Shown: in pieces, positions 9,691 through 17,548 of the stretch
Layout: every line of letters begins with the position of its first letter
How positions within the stretch are numbered: the first letter of the stretch is position 1
Assembly: GCF_005818865.1 (NCBI RefSeq)
Contig: NZ_VBRY01000010.1
Span: 62,001 to 126,000 of the forward strand
DNA length: 64,000 nt
Direction: 5' to 3'
From: Mariprofundus erugo
GTDB lineage: Bacteria; Pseudomonadota; Zetaproteobacteria; Mariprofundales; Mariprofundaceae
Position numbers and translations under genes: made by a program
The notes under the pieces: model-generated
Seen by the model: the letters and a program-made list of their open reading frames with translations, nothing else
Database searches by the model: none
Told to the model about the DNA's origin: nothing

Positions 9691-11109
9691 TTGCTTTTTA
9701 AGGCAAGTAAGAAAGCTCCATATTTATATCGCCATACAAAATCTGCATCGTTCTATTTCCGGCGGTCTGTTCCAGATGATTTGCGAACCTTAATCGGTCG
9801 GCGTGAAATCAAAATCAGCTTGAAAACATCGGACAAGTCTCAAGCAATACTTTTTCATAACCTGTTTGCTGCTAATGTTGAACGCACATTTCATGACATC
9901 CGTGTGGGCAGCAATATGAACGAAAATGAATTGAAAAAACTGATTGGCAATATTCAAGGATTTACAGTCAAATCCATGAAGCGGCATGCTGATGGCAGTG
10001 TCGAGATCGAAGGTCTTGAAGTTGATCCAAGCCGAGCAGAAGAAGAAAAGATGTTGCTTCAGGCAGCAGGCATCTTTCCATCCTCATCGCCATCTTCACC
10101 ATCACATCAGATGCAGGTTCAGGCAGGCATGAGGTTCAGTGAGCTTGAAGAATTATATTGGTCAAAGACAAAGCGGTTAACTGCAAAGAAAGAAAAAGAA
10201 GATCGAGCAATATACAGGACATTCATCGAATTATTTGATAATCCATTTTTGTCAGAAATAAGCCATCCAATGCTCACAATTTTTTCCGAAATCCTTGAAG
10301 AATACCCGACAAATGCTAAAAAGATTTATCCAAATCTGACTGCGAAGCAAATCTCAAAACTAAATCACTCAAGAAAGACTTTGTCGCCAAAGAGTATTAA
10401 CAAATATATGAACAGGGTTGGGGTTCTTTTTCAGTTTGCAATAAACAGGGGTGAAATGTCTGTCGATTTTTCCAAAGGCAAACGAGTAGAAGAAGACACA
10501 AACGCAAAGGATGAAAGAGAGCCATTTACTGATGCCGAAGTAAATACTTTGCTCAGGACTGTAGAAGACGAGAAAACAAACAACCCTGATCTGTATTGGT
10601 TGATGTATATTGGCGCATACACCGGCATGCGCATTGGTGAGATTTGTCAGTTGCAGCCAGAGGACATACTTCGAGATGCTGGTGTTTTGTGTTTTGACAT
10701 CAACGAAAATCATGACCTTAAATCATGCAAGAACTCTGGCTCTAAGCGATTGATCCCGATTCACGACAACTTGATCAACCTTGGCTTTATTGATTTTGTT
10801 TCTAGCCGTTTTAATCAGGAGTTTTTATTTCAATTTAATTACCACCTAGAACAAGGCTGGTCATACGAGTCGAGTAAAGAGACCCGGTATTTTATTCAAG
10901 AGAAATGTAATATTAAGAAAAAAAGCTTTCACTCGTTCAGGCATTCTGTTGCAACAAAACTCATGAACAAGATTAGTCCGACTATCACGATAGAGTTGAT
11001 TAAAGGTGTTTTGGGTCATGCTCAAGACGGGCAAACTCTTGGTAGGTACGGTAAGGGGTTTAAAGGGCCGATCTTGAAGCATGTTGTTGATGCCATTGAT
11101 TTTGATTAA
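9691..11109 (+). CDS. int: Tyrosine recombinase / integrase
   Basis: A site-specific recombinase of about 472 residues. The N-terminal part (YLYRHTKSASFYFRRSVPDD) is the SAM-like/DUF6538-type segment typical of tRNA-targeting integrases. The C-terminal catalytic domain shows the R-H-R-H-Y set: arginine in GMRIGEICQL, HSFRHSVATK, then GHAQDGQTLGRYGK with the nucleophile tyrosine. I start at TTG 9691 because GGGAGG lies 6 bases upstream; the longer open frame begins at a GTG inside the tRNA and is not credible. It presumably catalyses integration and excision at the tRNA-Met end. Confidence 0.93.
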   Translation: MLFKASKKAPYLYRHTKSASFYFRRSVPDDLRTLIGRREIKISLKTSDKSQAILFHNLFAANVERTFHDIRVGSNMNENELKKLIGNIQGFTVKSMKRHADGSVEIEGLEVDPSRAEEEKMLLQAAGIFPSSSPSSPSHQMQVQAGMRFSELEELYWSKTKRLTAKKEKEDRAIYRTFIELFDNPFLSEISHPMLTIFSEILEEYPTNAKKIYPNLTAKQISKLNHSRKTLSPKSINKYMNRVGVLFQFAINRGEMSVDFSKGKRVEEDTNAKDEREPFTDAEVNTLLRTVEDEKTNNPDLYWLMYIGAYTGMRIGEICQLQPEDILRDAGVLCFDINENHDLKSCKNSGSKRLIPIHDNLINLGFIDFVSSRFNQEFLFQFNYHLEQGWSYESSKETRYFIQEKCNIKKKSFHSFRHSVATKLMNKISPTITIELIKGVLGHAQDGQTLGRYGKGFKGPILKHVVDAIDFD

Positions 11110-11187
11110 GTATAAAGGTTTTAGTTACATCTATAGAATTGGGCTATATTTCTATATAAATCAATAACTTATAAGGATACAGTGTCG

Positions 11188-11266
11188 CAATAAAATGATA
11201 CACATATGTCTCAATAAAATGCACTCTATCAAGAATTGGTCTATTTGTCAATTTCACCAATAAAAT
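11188..11266 (+). repeat. Short direct repeats (CAATAAAAT) upstream of rep gene
   Basis: CAATAAAAT occurs at 11188-11196, 11212-11220 and 11258-11266, spaced 24 and 46 bases apart, in an AT-rich stretch ahead of the replication gene. The spacing of about two helical turns resembles iterons, so this is a candidate replication origin or Rep-binding region. Confidence 0.45.
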
Positions 11267-11276
11267 CAATAGGTTA

Positions 11277-11306
11277 TTGACTTTAATTTTTCGATTCTGA
11301 TACACT
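11277..11306 (+). promoter_or_regulatory. Promoter of rep gene with overlapping operator
   Basis: TTGACT (11277-11282) and extended -10 TGATACACT (TACACT at 11301-11306) are 18 bases apart. The octamer TGATACAC covers the -10 and recurs at 11196, 11894 and 11918, so it is probably an autoregulatory operator. Confidence 0.6.
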
Positions 11307-11344
11307 GTATATCACCATGATATGTTGTGTACTGGAGCCCTGAT

Positions 11345-11896
11345 ATGAAAGAACTCGATCTTGACGAACTCATCAATAATGACGCTGCTATGGACGCCTT
11401 GAAAAAGGCTGGTTATGCGGTAAGAACACACCGATCGTATGATGCGAATGGTAACTTAATCGCACAATGGATTGATCGCGGAGACAAGAATTTCAAGCTT
11501 GTCGATGACGCGGCATGGCTGACATTCTCGCAGATGTCTGCAAAAAATAAAAACGCAGCATCTGTGTTCTTCTACCTCGTGCACCATATGAGCCGATCAA
11601 ATGCGCTTGTCATCAGTCGCAATTGCTTAGCTGAAGCCCTTGGCATCAGTGTTGCAAGTGTCGCGAGGCATATTAAATACTTGCAAGACAACAATTACGT
11701 TGAGGTACTGAAGTCAGGCAACACAAACATTTACCACATCAACAAGACAATTGTGTGGAACGGCAAAGGTAAAAAGTATGCCAAGTTTGATGCTCAGGTA
11801 ATCGTTTCGAGAACAGAGCAAGACAAGAACCCTTTCGAGCCACAAACAAACTACACGAAACATGTCTCAAAAAAGGAAACTGCTTTGATAAGCTGA
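11345..11896 (+). CDS. RepL-like plasmid replication / winged-helix protein
   Basis: A 183-residue protein with a central winged-helix domain (residues about 70-130, including RNCLAEALGISVASVARHIKYLQDNNY) followed by a beta hairpin and basic tail. This layout resembles the RepL family of small-plasmid replication initiators; the DNA-binding role is firm, the initiator role is inferred. The ATG at 11345 has GGAG 8 bases upstream; a GTG at 11327 is an alternative. Its promoter and both flanks carry the TGATACAC octamer, which fits a self-regulated Rep. The gene suggests the element can replicate as a circle after excision. Confidence 0.7.
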   Translation: MKELDLDELINNDAAMDALKKAGYAVRTHRSYDANGNLIAQWIDRGDKNFKLVDDAAWLTFSQMSAKNKNAASVFFYLVHHMSRSNALVISRNCLAEALGISVASVARHIKYLQDNNYVEVLKSGNTNIYHINKTIVWNGKGKKYAKFDAQVIVSRTEQDKNPFEPQTNYTKHVSKKETALIS

Positions 11897-11942
11897 TACA
11901 CTAACGTATCATTCTATTGATACACATAATGTGTATTTAAGG

Positions 11943-12252
11943 GGGCTCTGCGCCGCCCCCTCGGCCTTCGGCCTCACCTTGGCACCTCAGTTTGCTGGCA
12001 CAAACTGAGACTTCAGCAACATGGAGCTCTCTTCTTTTTGTGGCCTTCGGCCTTTCCGGCATCAAGAAAAGGTTGCTCTGTATTGCAATATGCAGCACAA
12101 AAACTACAGCAAAACCTTTTTCTAATGCTTAATGCTTGCCAGCCCCGCAGGGCTCATTGGAAAATCCTCAACGTAAAACTAGGCTCAGTTTGTGCCAGCA
12201 AACTGAGGTGCCTAGGAGGGCGAGCTTGCGAGTCCGGGGCGGCGCAGAGCCC
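11943..12252. repeat. Long inverted repeat with GC-rich arms
   Basis: Two perfect arm blocks face each other: 17 bases at 11943-11959 against 12236-12252, and 29 bases at 11981-12009 against 12184-12212. They are separated by a 174-base centre. Each 29-base block itself folds into a hairpin (CTCAGTTTG/CAAACTGAG, loop CTGGCA). The arms are GC-rich, unlike the surrounding element. It could be a replication (single-strand) origin, a MITE-like insertion or a large terminator. The centre contains no convincing gene. Confidence 0.8.
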
Positions 12253-12255
12253 TTC

Positions 12256-12459
12256 TTACTTTACCATTTCTTCGATTAAGTCATTTGTTTTCTCATAAGT
12301 CTCAACATCGGTTGCATACAACGCGGCAAGCGCTCGATGTATATCTGTAGGCGTCACTTGCTTACAAACCTTTGCAGATATCCGGGATGCCGACTTAAAA
12401 ATGGCTTCATGGTTTTTTTCTGGATACACAAGAACAAATCGTTTCGAACCGTTTAACAA
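12256..12459 (-). CDS. Small hypothetical protein of the element
   Basis: A 67-residue protein starting at a TTG with GAGGT about 8 bases upstream and reading divergently from the next gene. The sequence (SKRFVLVYPEKNHEAIFKSASRISAKVC) shows no motif I recognise. Its size and divergent position beside a strong promoter suggest a regulator or antitoxin-like protein, but nothing in the sequence proves this. Confidence 0.45.
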   Translation of the reverse strand: MLNGSKRFVLVYPEKNHEAIFKSASRISAKVCKQVTPTDIHRALAALYATDVETYEKTNDLIEEMVK

Positions 12460-12522
12460 AACATATACCTCACTTTTTTATACGGATTTCGCAATTATTT
12501 TAACGATTTACAAAAAAAGTGC

Positions 12523-12551
12523 TTGCGTTTATTTTTCAGAACATATATAAT
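12523..12551 (+). promoter_or_regulatory. Strong promoter for the mobilization gene cluster
   Basis: TTGCGT (12523-12528) and a consensus TATAAT (12546-12551) are separated by 17 bases, just upstream of the gene at 12576. The region is very AT-rich. Confidence 0.7.
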
Positions 12552-12575
12552 TATATATAAAGCGAGGTGATCGAC

Positions 12576-12917
12576 ATGAGCAAGTCAACAATATCAATTC
12601 TGACCGATGAATATCTGATGTCAGTATTTTTGCGTTCGCCATCTCCTGAAAGTCTTCGCGGAGAAATCGAAGCGATTGAAGCACTCATGTCTCAAAAATC
12701 AAACAGCGTGATGAGCGTTTATTATGGCTTGAAAAAAGAGCTTAAGAGCATCGTCAGATTCAACCTTGAAAAGATCAACGACGTCGTCACGGATCATTAT
12801 ATTAATCAAAATATAGATGAGCTTTGCGAAAAAGCCCTTATCAAACTCAATGCAGCACTCATGGAGCGTGAAGCTCTTCAAACCCACGCTCAATCAACGG
12901 CTGGCTGGAGGCTCTAA
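12576..12917 (+). CDS. Hypothetical protein, probable mobilization accessory
   Basis: A 113-residue, mostly helical protein of unknown family. The ATG at 12576 follows a GAGGTG ribosome site. Its stop overlaps the start of the next small gene (TAATG), so the two are translationally coupled. It opens the gene run that leads to the oriT, mobC and relaxase genes, so a relaxosome or copy-control role is possible; no motif confirms it. Confidence 0.6.
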   Translation: MSKSTISILTDEYLMSVFLRSPSPESLRGEIEAIEALMSQKSNSVMSVYYGLKKELKSIVRFNLEKINDVVTDHYINQNIDELCEKALIKLNAALMEREALQTHAQSTAGWRL

Positions 12918-13066
12918 TGTCAGGCGAAAAACTCAAACTCACTTCGTTCATGATTGAACCTTCATTGCTTGCGCGATTCAAGATCGCATGCGTGAAAGAA
13001 GGCGTCAGCGTCGGTGCAAAAATCCGTCAACTCATTGAAAATTCGCTCAGAGAAATCGAGTCATGA
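12917..13066 (+). CDS. Small ribbon-helix-helix DNA-binding protein
   Basis: A 49-residue protein encoded between two overlapping start/stop junctions (TAATG upstream, ATGA downstream). The pattern LKLTSFMIEPSLLARFKIAC followed by EGVSVGAKIRQLIENSL fits the beta-strand, helix, turn, helix of MetJ/Arc-type (RHH) repressors. Such proteins bind oriT or their own promoters in small mobilizable elements, and this one lies about 110 bases before the oriT-like hairpins. Confidence 0.65.
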   Translation: MSGEKLKLTSFMIEPSLLARFKIACVKEGVSVGAKIRQLIENSLREIES

Positions 13067-13176
13067 CGCTTACGCTTCTCACACTGAAAAACGCTCTTCG
13101 CTGTGTTCTCAAAGAATTTTCCAGTGCAGTTGAGTTTTTAGTGCGGATTCAGGAAAATAGTAATAGCGGGTCAGGT

Positions 13177-13258
13177 GCCAGCACAATCCTGGTATTACCT
13201 CGTACCTCGGCAATACAGGATGCTGGCCCCTCCGGGGGATCGCCAACCGAGGGTTGGC
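13177..13258. other. Candidate origin of transfer (oriT)
   Basis: An imperfect inverted repeat (GCCAGCA 13177-13183 with TGCTGGC 13221-13227, inner TCCTG/CAGGA and GTATT/AATAC pairs) is followed by a perfect hairpin, GCCAACC-GAG-GGTTGGC, at 13242-13258. On the minus strand the right arm reads CATCCTGT, matching the YATCCTG|Y nick consensus of RP4/R64-type MOBP origins. It lies between small DNA-binding genes and mobC-relaxase, the usual oriT position. The nick site is inferred from consensus only. Confidence 0.6.
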
Positions 13259-13293
13259 TATGTGCCTCCGGCGGTTAAAGACAGGAGCTGAGC

Positions 13294-13620
13294 ATGTCTA
13301 AGAAATTTGCAATCCACCTCAACGATGAAGAGCACACTTTCTTCGAAGAGAAAGCCAAGGCTGAAGGTCTCTCAGTTGGTGGCGTCATCAAGAAAGCTGC
13401 AACCCAACAGGCCGTGATTCACCGAACTCATGATCCTGTTAAGACAGCTCAGATTGCGCGCATTGGCAACAATGTCAATCAGATCGCCCGGCATCTAAAC
13501 CGTCTTGAAGGGAGGCGCGGGATTGATGCAGAAGTTGTTGCTGCATGCCGTGCTGATTTGGATCGCATCCGTCAGATGGTTGAGAATATCCAAGGTACTG
13601 GTGCAGCAAATGCTGGTTAA
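13294..13620 (+). CDS. mobC: Mobilization accessory protein, MobC family
   Basis: A 108-residue protein with an N-terminal RHH-like half (KKFAIHLNDEEHTFFEEKAK) and the conserved MobC motif RIGNNVNQIARHLNRLEG, then a C-terminal helix. MobC-type proteins open DNA at oriT and help the relaxase bind. A GGAG ribosome site precedes the ATG. The relaxase start lies inside its last codons (11-base overlap), so the two are coupled, the usual arrangement in ColE1-like and other MOBP modules. Confidence 0.88.
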   Translation: MSKKFAIHLNDEEHTFFEEKAKAEGLSVGGVIKKAATQQAVIHRTHDPVKTAQIARIGNNVNQIARHLNRLEGRRGIDAEVVAACRADLDRIRQMVENIQGTGAANAG

Positions 13621-15166
13621 GTGGATTCCTAAAAAGGAAGCAGGTGGAAACCTCAATGGTGCTGTTTCTTATATTCTCGGTGAGAAGAACTCAGCAGGCA
13701 AACAGCGCGACGATTTGCCGAAGCCATGTCCGAAGTGCTCAAACGTCTCACCCGAAGAGCTCCAGACTATTGAAGAAAGCATGACGCAGAAAAATACATA
13801 TTCGCATGCAGTCATATCGTTTAGTCCGTCTGATATGGAAACGCTTTCAAAAGAAGATCGAGAAGCAATCGTGAATGATTTCGTGAACGAATGCGCTGGA
13901 GGATTAGAAAGAGACGGTCAACGATTGCCTCACATGTCAGTCTGGCACAACGACGGTCAACATTGCCACGTCCTGATCAATCATTTGGATATCGACACCG
14001 GGAACCATACCAGCCCTTACGTTGTACAAAGGGGTGATAAGCACAGGTTTAATGATTGGAAAAGTGCTATTAATTTTGAATACGGTTTGCAGCCTCCAGT
14101 AAACGATATCTCTTGCAGGGTAATTTCGACTGCAAAAGACCTTACACATGCAAACCAGTTTGTTAATCATATCAACAAGAAGATTGGTGACGGCATCGAT
14201 GCTGGTGCTATCAATAACAAAGCTGACATTCATGACCTCATTCGTTCGACAGCAGAGAAGCATTCGAAACTCAGTATCGCGAAAGAAACAGCGAACAGCT
14301 TTACGATCAACGTTGATGGTGCAAAAGCCTTTGTTCTGAGAACACCACAATGCAATAAAGATGGCTCTTTCATGCTCAACACGAAAGCCGAGCACAACCC
14401 TGACAAAGCTCAGTATTTTCGGCAGAAGAACGAAGCAAGATATGCTCGAATGAAACAGAGCAAAACCAAGGACTCAACAGAGCTTGGCAAGCTTGTCCGC
14501 TCTCTTGAGCAAGAAGATTTGATCGAGGCTCGGATGCGCAAAACACGTTTCGAGAAACCGAAAGCCAAGACAGAGAAATCGTCAAAGCCAAAAGTTTCAG
14601 ATCGCTACGAACTTGCGCGGGACGTTGAGCAGATCAGAAAGAAAATCTATTTCGCTAGCAAGCGTAAAGACAAGTTATACCAAGACGATCTCGATCTTTT
14701 AGATAACGAGAAACGTCGGCATGCAGTTGATCTAATGTTTAAATACAAAGCAACGCTTGCAGCAGAACTAGAACGCCGTGAGAAAGAGTCTGGCAAACCA
14801 TTCGAGCCATTGAAAGATTGCACTGATTGGGAACTTAAGCAGGAGCTTCACAAGACAGAAGAATCTTTAGAAGCTGTTGAGCCAGCAGTTGAGAACGTTC
14901 TCAAGGTCGGTCGGGCAATGATTCAGCCAAAGCCTGTCGCTTCGAAGGATCAGGTTGCGACTGCGCTTGGCATTGGCAAACAACATGCAAAAAGCCATCA
15001 GGCGGGAGCTAAGAAAGCACTGCAAATCACCCTACAAGCGATGGCCGAAGCGATGGCTGCATACGAAAAAGGTAAAGCAGCAGAAGATGCAAGCATTCAG
15101 CAGATGACAGCGAGACTCAGAAGAGAAGCGCCTGTGCCTAAGAAAAAGAAAGGCCGGAAGAAGTGA
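13610..15166 (+). CDS. mobA: MOBP-family relaxase (mobilization nuclease)
   Basis: A 518-residue relaxase that would nick oriT and pilot the transferred strand. The N terminus MLVKWIPKKEAGGNLNGAVS followed by YILGE carries the probable catalytic tyrosine. WHNDGQHCH matches the HxDxxHxH metal-binding triad of MOBP. The C-terminal 250 residues are basic and helical and end in a KKKKGRKK tail. The ATG at 13610 is chosen because family homology starts there; the open frame extends upstream only inside mobC. No secretion apparatus is encoded nearby, so it would rely on a resident conjugative system. Confidence 0.9.
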   Translation: MLVKWIPKKEAGGNLNGAVSYILGEKNSAGKQRDDLPKPCPKCSNVSPEELQTIEESMTQKNTYSHAVISFSPSDMETLSKEDREAIVNDFVNECAGGLERDGQRLPHMSVWHNDGQHCHVLINHLDIDTGNHTSPYVVQRGDKHRFNDWKSAINFEYGLQPPVNDISCRVISTAKDLTHANQFVNHINKKIGDGIDAGAINNKADIHDLIRSTAEKHSKLSIAKETANSFTINVDGAKAFVLRTPQCNKDGSFMLNTKAEHNPDKAQYFRQKNEARYARMKQSKTKDSTELGKLVRSLEQEDLIEARMRKTRFEKPKAKTEKSSKPKVSDRYELARDVEQIRKKIYFASKRKDKLYQDDLDLLDNEKRRHAVDLMFKYKATLAAELERREKESGKPFEPLKDCTDWELKQELHKTEESLEAVEPAVENVLKVGRAMIQPKPVASKDQVATALGIGKQHAKSHQAGAKKALQITLQAMAEAMAAYEKGKAAEDASIQQMTARLRREAPVPKKKKGRKK

Positions 15167-15220
15167 TTCGATTGATTTTTTAGCAAGCAAACTTTTCAAT
15201 AAGGTTCGGAGGAATAAATT

Positions 15221-16891
15221 ATGAGCTTAGTAACCCACAGTGACGTTGAGCCGAAATACACTTCTACTGGCAGACAGTCAGGCTGGATGATCGAACTTCG
15301 ACATAATGGATTGAATGAGACTCGGCACCTTTCAGCAAGTGAGATTTCTATTCTCCAAGGCAAGGTAAATAATCAACTCGCCACTTGGGAAAAGAAGTAT
15401 GCAAGAGTATGTGATGTTCAAGACAAGAAGGATAAAGAAGAGCAAGCTCAGGAGCGAACGGCTCAGGCTAAAGAGGCTCTTGAGGCGATAGAGAATATTC
15501 TTTCGCATACTCTTGGCATTGACGATGCTGTGGATTGGAATGACGTAAAGAACACCCAACCGTTCAAGACAGCAAAGCCTAGGAAGCCGAATAGCAAACC
15601 CATTCCTTCAGAACCAAGCAGATCTTCGTTCATGAAGCCTGTTCCATTTATGAAGACTTTATTTGGTCAGAAACAGAAAATCGTCTCGGCTCAAGAAGCC
15701 GAATACGCTGCTGCAATAGAGCAATGGCGAAAAGATAAATCCGCTGTTGAGTCGGAAAATGCGGCAATTGTGAAGGCTCATGAAAAAGCCGTGGCAGAAT
15801 GGAATGACGCTAAGGCAAAATACGAGGCTGAGCAGGTTGAGTTCAACGCGAAGATCGAGCAATTGAGAGCGGCGTATGGCGATAAAAACGCCGAGGCCAT
15901 TGTCGAATACTGCGAGATGGTTCTTAACAATTCTGAATATCCAGACTCATTCCCAAAAGACTTCGAGATTCAATATAACGAAGCTAATGGGATGCTTCTC
16001 ATCGACTATCAATTGCCTTCTATCGAAAACATTCCGAATCTGACTGTTGTTAAGTATGTGAAGTCTCGCGATGAGTTTGATGAGAAGTACCTTGCACAAT
16101 CAGCCAGAGAAAGACTGTTCGACTCTGCCGTTTATCAAATCACTTTGCGAACGATCCACGAGATACTCGAAGCAGACGTTATTAATGCGATTTCATCTGT
16201 GACATTTAACGGCATTGTGACTGCAGTAAATCCGGCGACTGGTAATGAAGAAACCAAATGCATTCTATCTCTGCAAGCAGCCAAAGAAGAGTTCTGCCAG
16301 ATCAACCTTGGCTCCGTCGATCCCAAGACTTGCTTCAAAGCTCTAAAAGGCGTCGGAAGCTCTAAGCTCAGCAGCATTACGCCAGTACGACCAATCCTTG
16401 AATTGGACAAGTCTGACAAGCGTTTCCGTGACCATTATGAAGTTGCTGGAGGAATGGACGAATCAACCAATCTCGCAGCAATGCCGTGGGAAGATTTCGA
16501 GCATCTTGTCCGGGAGTTGTTCGAGAAAGAATTTGCCGCGAACGGAGGTGAGGTCAAAGTTACTCAGGCAAGCGCCGATGGTGGTGTTGATGCCGTTGCC
16601 TTTGATCCTGATCCGATCCGCGGCGGTAAAATCGTCATTCAAGCAAAACGCTATACAAACACCGTCGGTGTCGCCGCTGTTCGTGATCTGTACGGCACTG
16701 TTATGAACGAAGGTGCGACGAAGGGTATTCTTGTCACAACATCTGATTACGGTCCCGACAGTTATGAGTTTGCCAAGGGCAAGCCACTTACTCTGCTTTC
16801 CGGAGGCAACCTTCTCCATCTACTTGAGAAGCACGGGCATAGCGCAAAGATTGACATCAAAGAAGCGAAGCTGCTTATGAAAAACCAATAA
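15221..16891 (+). CDS. Mrr-like restriction endonuclease with coiled-coil N terminus
   Basis: A 556-residue protein. The last 130 residues are an Mrr catalytic domain of the PD-(D/E)xK type: WEDFEHLVRELF, then DGGVDAVAFDPD (metal aspartate), IVIQAKRY (Q-x-K) and VRDLYGTVMNEGATKGILVT. Residues about 60-250 are charged and helical with long coiled-coil stretches, and a middle alpha/beta region has no name I recognise. Type IV Mrr enzymes cleave modified foreign DNA, so this is probably defence cargo. GGAGG precedes the ATG. No methyltransferase is adjacent, which favours a modification-dependent or stand-alone mode. Confidence 0.82.
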   Translation: MSLVTHSDVEPKYTSTGRQSGWMIELRHNGLNETRHLSASEISILQGKVNNQLATWEKKYARVCDVQDKKDKEEQAQERTAQAKEALEAIENILSHTLGIDDAVDWNDVKNTQPFKTAKPRKPNSKPIPSEPSRSSFMKPVPFMKTLFGQKQKIVSAQEAEYAAAIEQWRKDKSAVESENAAIVKAHEKAVAEWNDAKAKYEAEQVEFNAKIEQLRAAYGDKNAEAIVEYCEMVLNNSEYPDSFPKDFEIQYNEANGMLLIDYQLPSIENIPNLTVVKYVKSRDEFDEKYLAQSARERLFDSAVYQITLRTIHEILEADVINAISSVTFNGIVTAVNPATGNEETKCILSLQAAKEEFCQINLGSVDPKTCFKALKGVGSSKLSSITPVRPILELDKSDKRFRDHYEVAGGMDESTNLAAMPWEDFEHLVRELFEKEFAANGGEVKVTQASADGGVDAVAFDPDPIRGGKIVIQAKRYTNTVGVAAVRDLYGTVMNEGATKGILVTTSDYGPDSYEFAKGKPLTLLSGGNLLHLLEKHGHSAKIDIKEAKLLMKNQ

Positions 16892-16906
16892 AACTACGCT
16901 CGGCGC

Positions 16907-17011
16907 GGGCCAAGGGTGCAGCGCGGCTTAACGCCTTCTACACCCAAGGCCCGAAGCGTGGGGCTTAGGTGCGTCAAGGCTCGCTTCGCTCTCGACCTTG
17001 ACTCGTTATGC
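16907..17011. repeat. Tandem hairpins between convergent genes
   Basis: The first stem pairs GGGCCAAGGGTG (16907-16918) with CACCCAAGGCCC (16941-16952). The second pairs GTCAAGG (16973-16979) with CCTTGAC (16996-17002). Neither has a T tract. They sit between the stops of the Mrr-like and HEPN genes and may terminate transcription from both sides. GCTTAAC (16926) and GTTATGC (17005) give a superficial likeness to integron attC ends. Confidence 0.5.
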
Positions 17012-17035
17012 TAAAAACTATTTGCTCATCTAGCC

Positions 17036-17545
17036 CTATAACCTCCTAACTTCAGCGTAGATTTGTTTTACTATCGGGAAAAGCGTATTGAATTTGGATA
17101 GAATTACTGAAGGTGACGGATAAGTTTTTGTCGGGCCATCAATCCATGTGTGCGCTGCGTTATCCCGATGTTGTTTTATTGATTCCAATTCACTGACAAA
17201 TATTTCGAATTGACCCGATGACTTCAAATATATCTCAATTGTTTCCATGTTTTTAATGCCTACGGCTGAAGTCAACATTGGCCGAAAGTTCTTCTTATAA
17301 TCAAAGCCAAAGTTGTTTCCAATTATTCGAGTCTCAAGCATATTTTTATAATCTGGAGTCTTTAGCTTTGGCTTCACCAAGCGCCTAACAATCATATCGA
17401 AGTTTTCTTCAATCCACCCGCAATATTCAAGAGTGGCAAGCTTCGAGAAATACACTGCTTCTTCCGGCGTTGGAGACCTCATTGCTGCCTCGAAACGCCT
17501 TTCCAAAGTTTTCAACGTTTTAGTTATATGCGTTTTTATGACCAT
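17036..17545 (-). CDS. HEPN protein, MAE_28990-like
   Basis: A 169-residue all-helical protein resembling the MAE_28990/MAE_18760 group of HEPN-like nucleases. The key motif KQHRDNAAH contains R-x4-H, the RNase active site of HEPN toxins. It begins 3 bases after the DUF262 gene stop, so the two are translationally coupled. HEPN proteins commonly act as ribonuclease toxins in defence and toxin-antitoxin modules. Here I infer an effector whose partner, the DUF262 protein, senses or controls it. RNase activity is not shown by sequence alone. Confidence 0.7.
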   Translation of the reverse strand: MVIKTHITKTLKTLERRFEAAMRSPTPEEAVYFSKLATLEYCGWIEENFDMIVRRLVKPKLKTPDYKNMLETRIIGNNFGFDYKKNFRPMLTSAVGIKNMETIEIYLKSSGQFEIFVSELESIKQHRDNAAHTWIDGPTKTYPSPSVILSKFNTLFPIVKQIYAEVRRL

Positions 17546-17548
17546 CGG

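Noticed and set aside
12038-12298. 86-residue open frame inside the long inverted repeat
   Set aside because: It runs through both repeat structure and the minus-strand small gene, with no ribosome site or family features.
13063-13278. 71-residue open frame overlapping the RHH gene stop
   Set aside because: Its second half is made of the oriT hairpins and reads as low-quality protein; the ATGA overlap alone is not enough. More likely noncoding.
16907-17011. Calling a true integron attC site
   Set aside because: Only the end motifs fit; the inner arms do not pair as attC should and there is no integrase of the IntI type.
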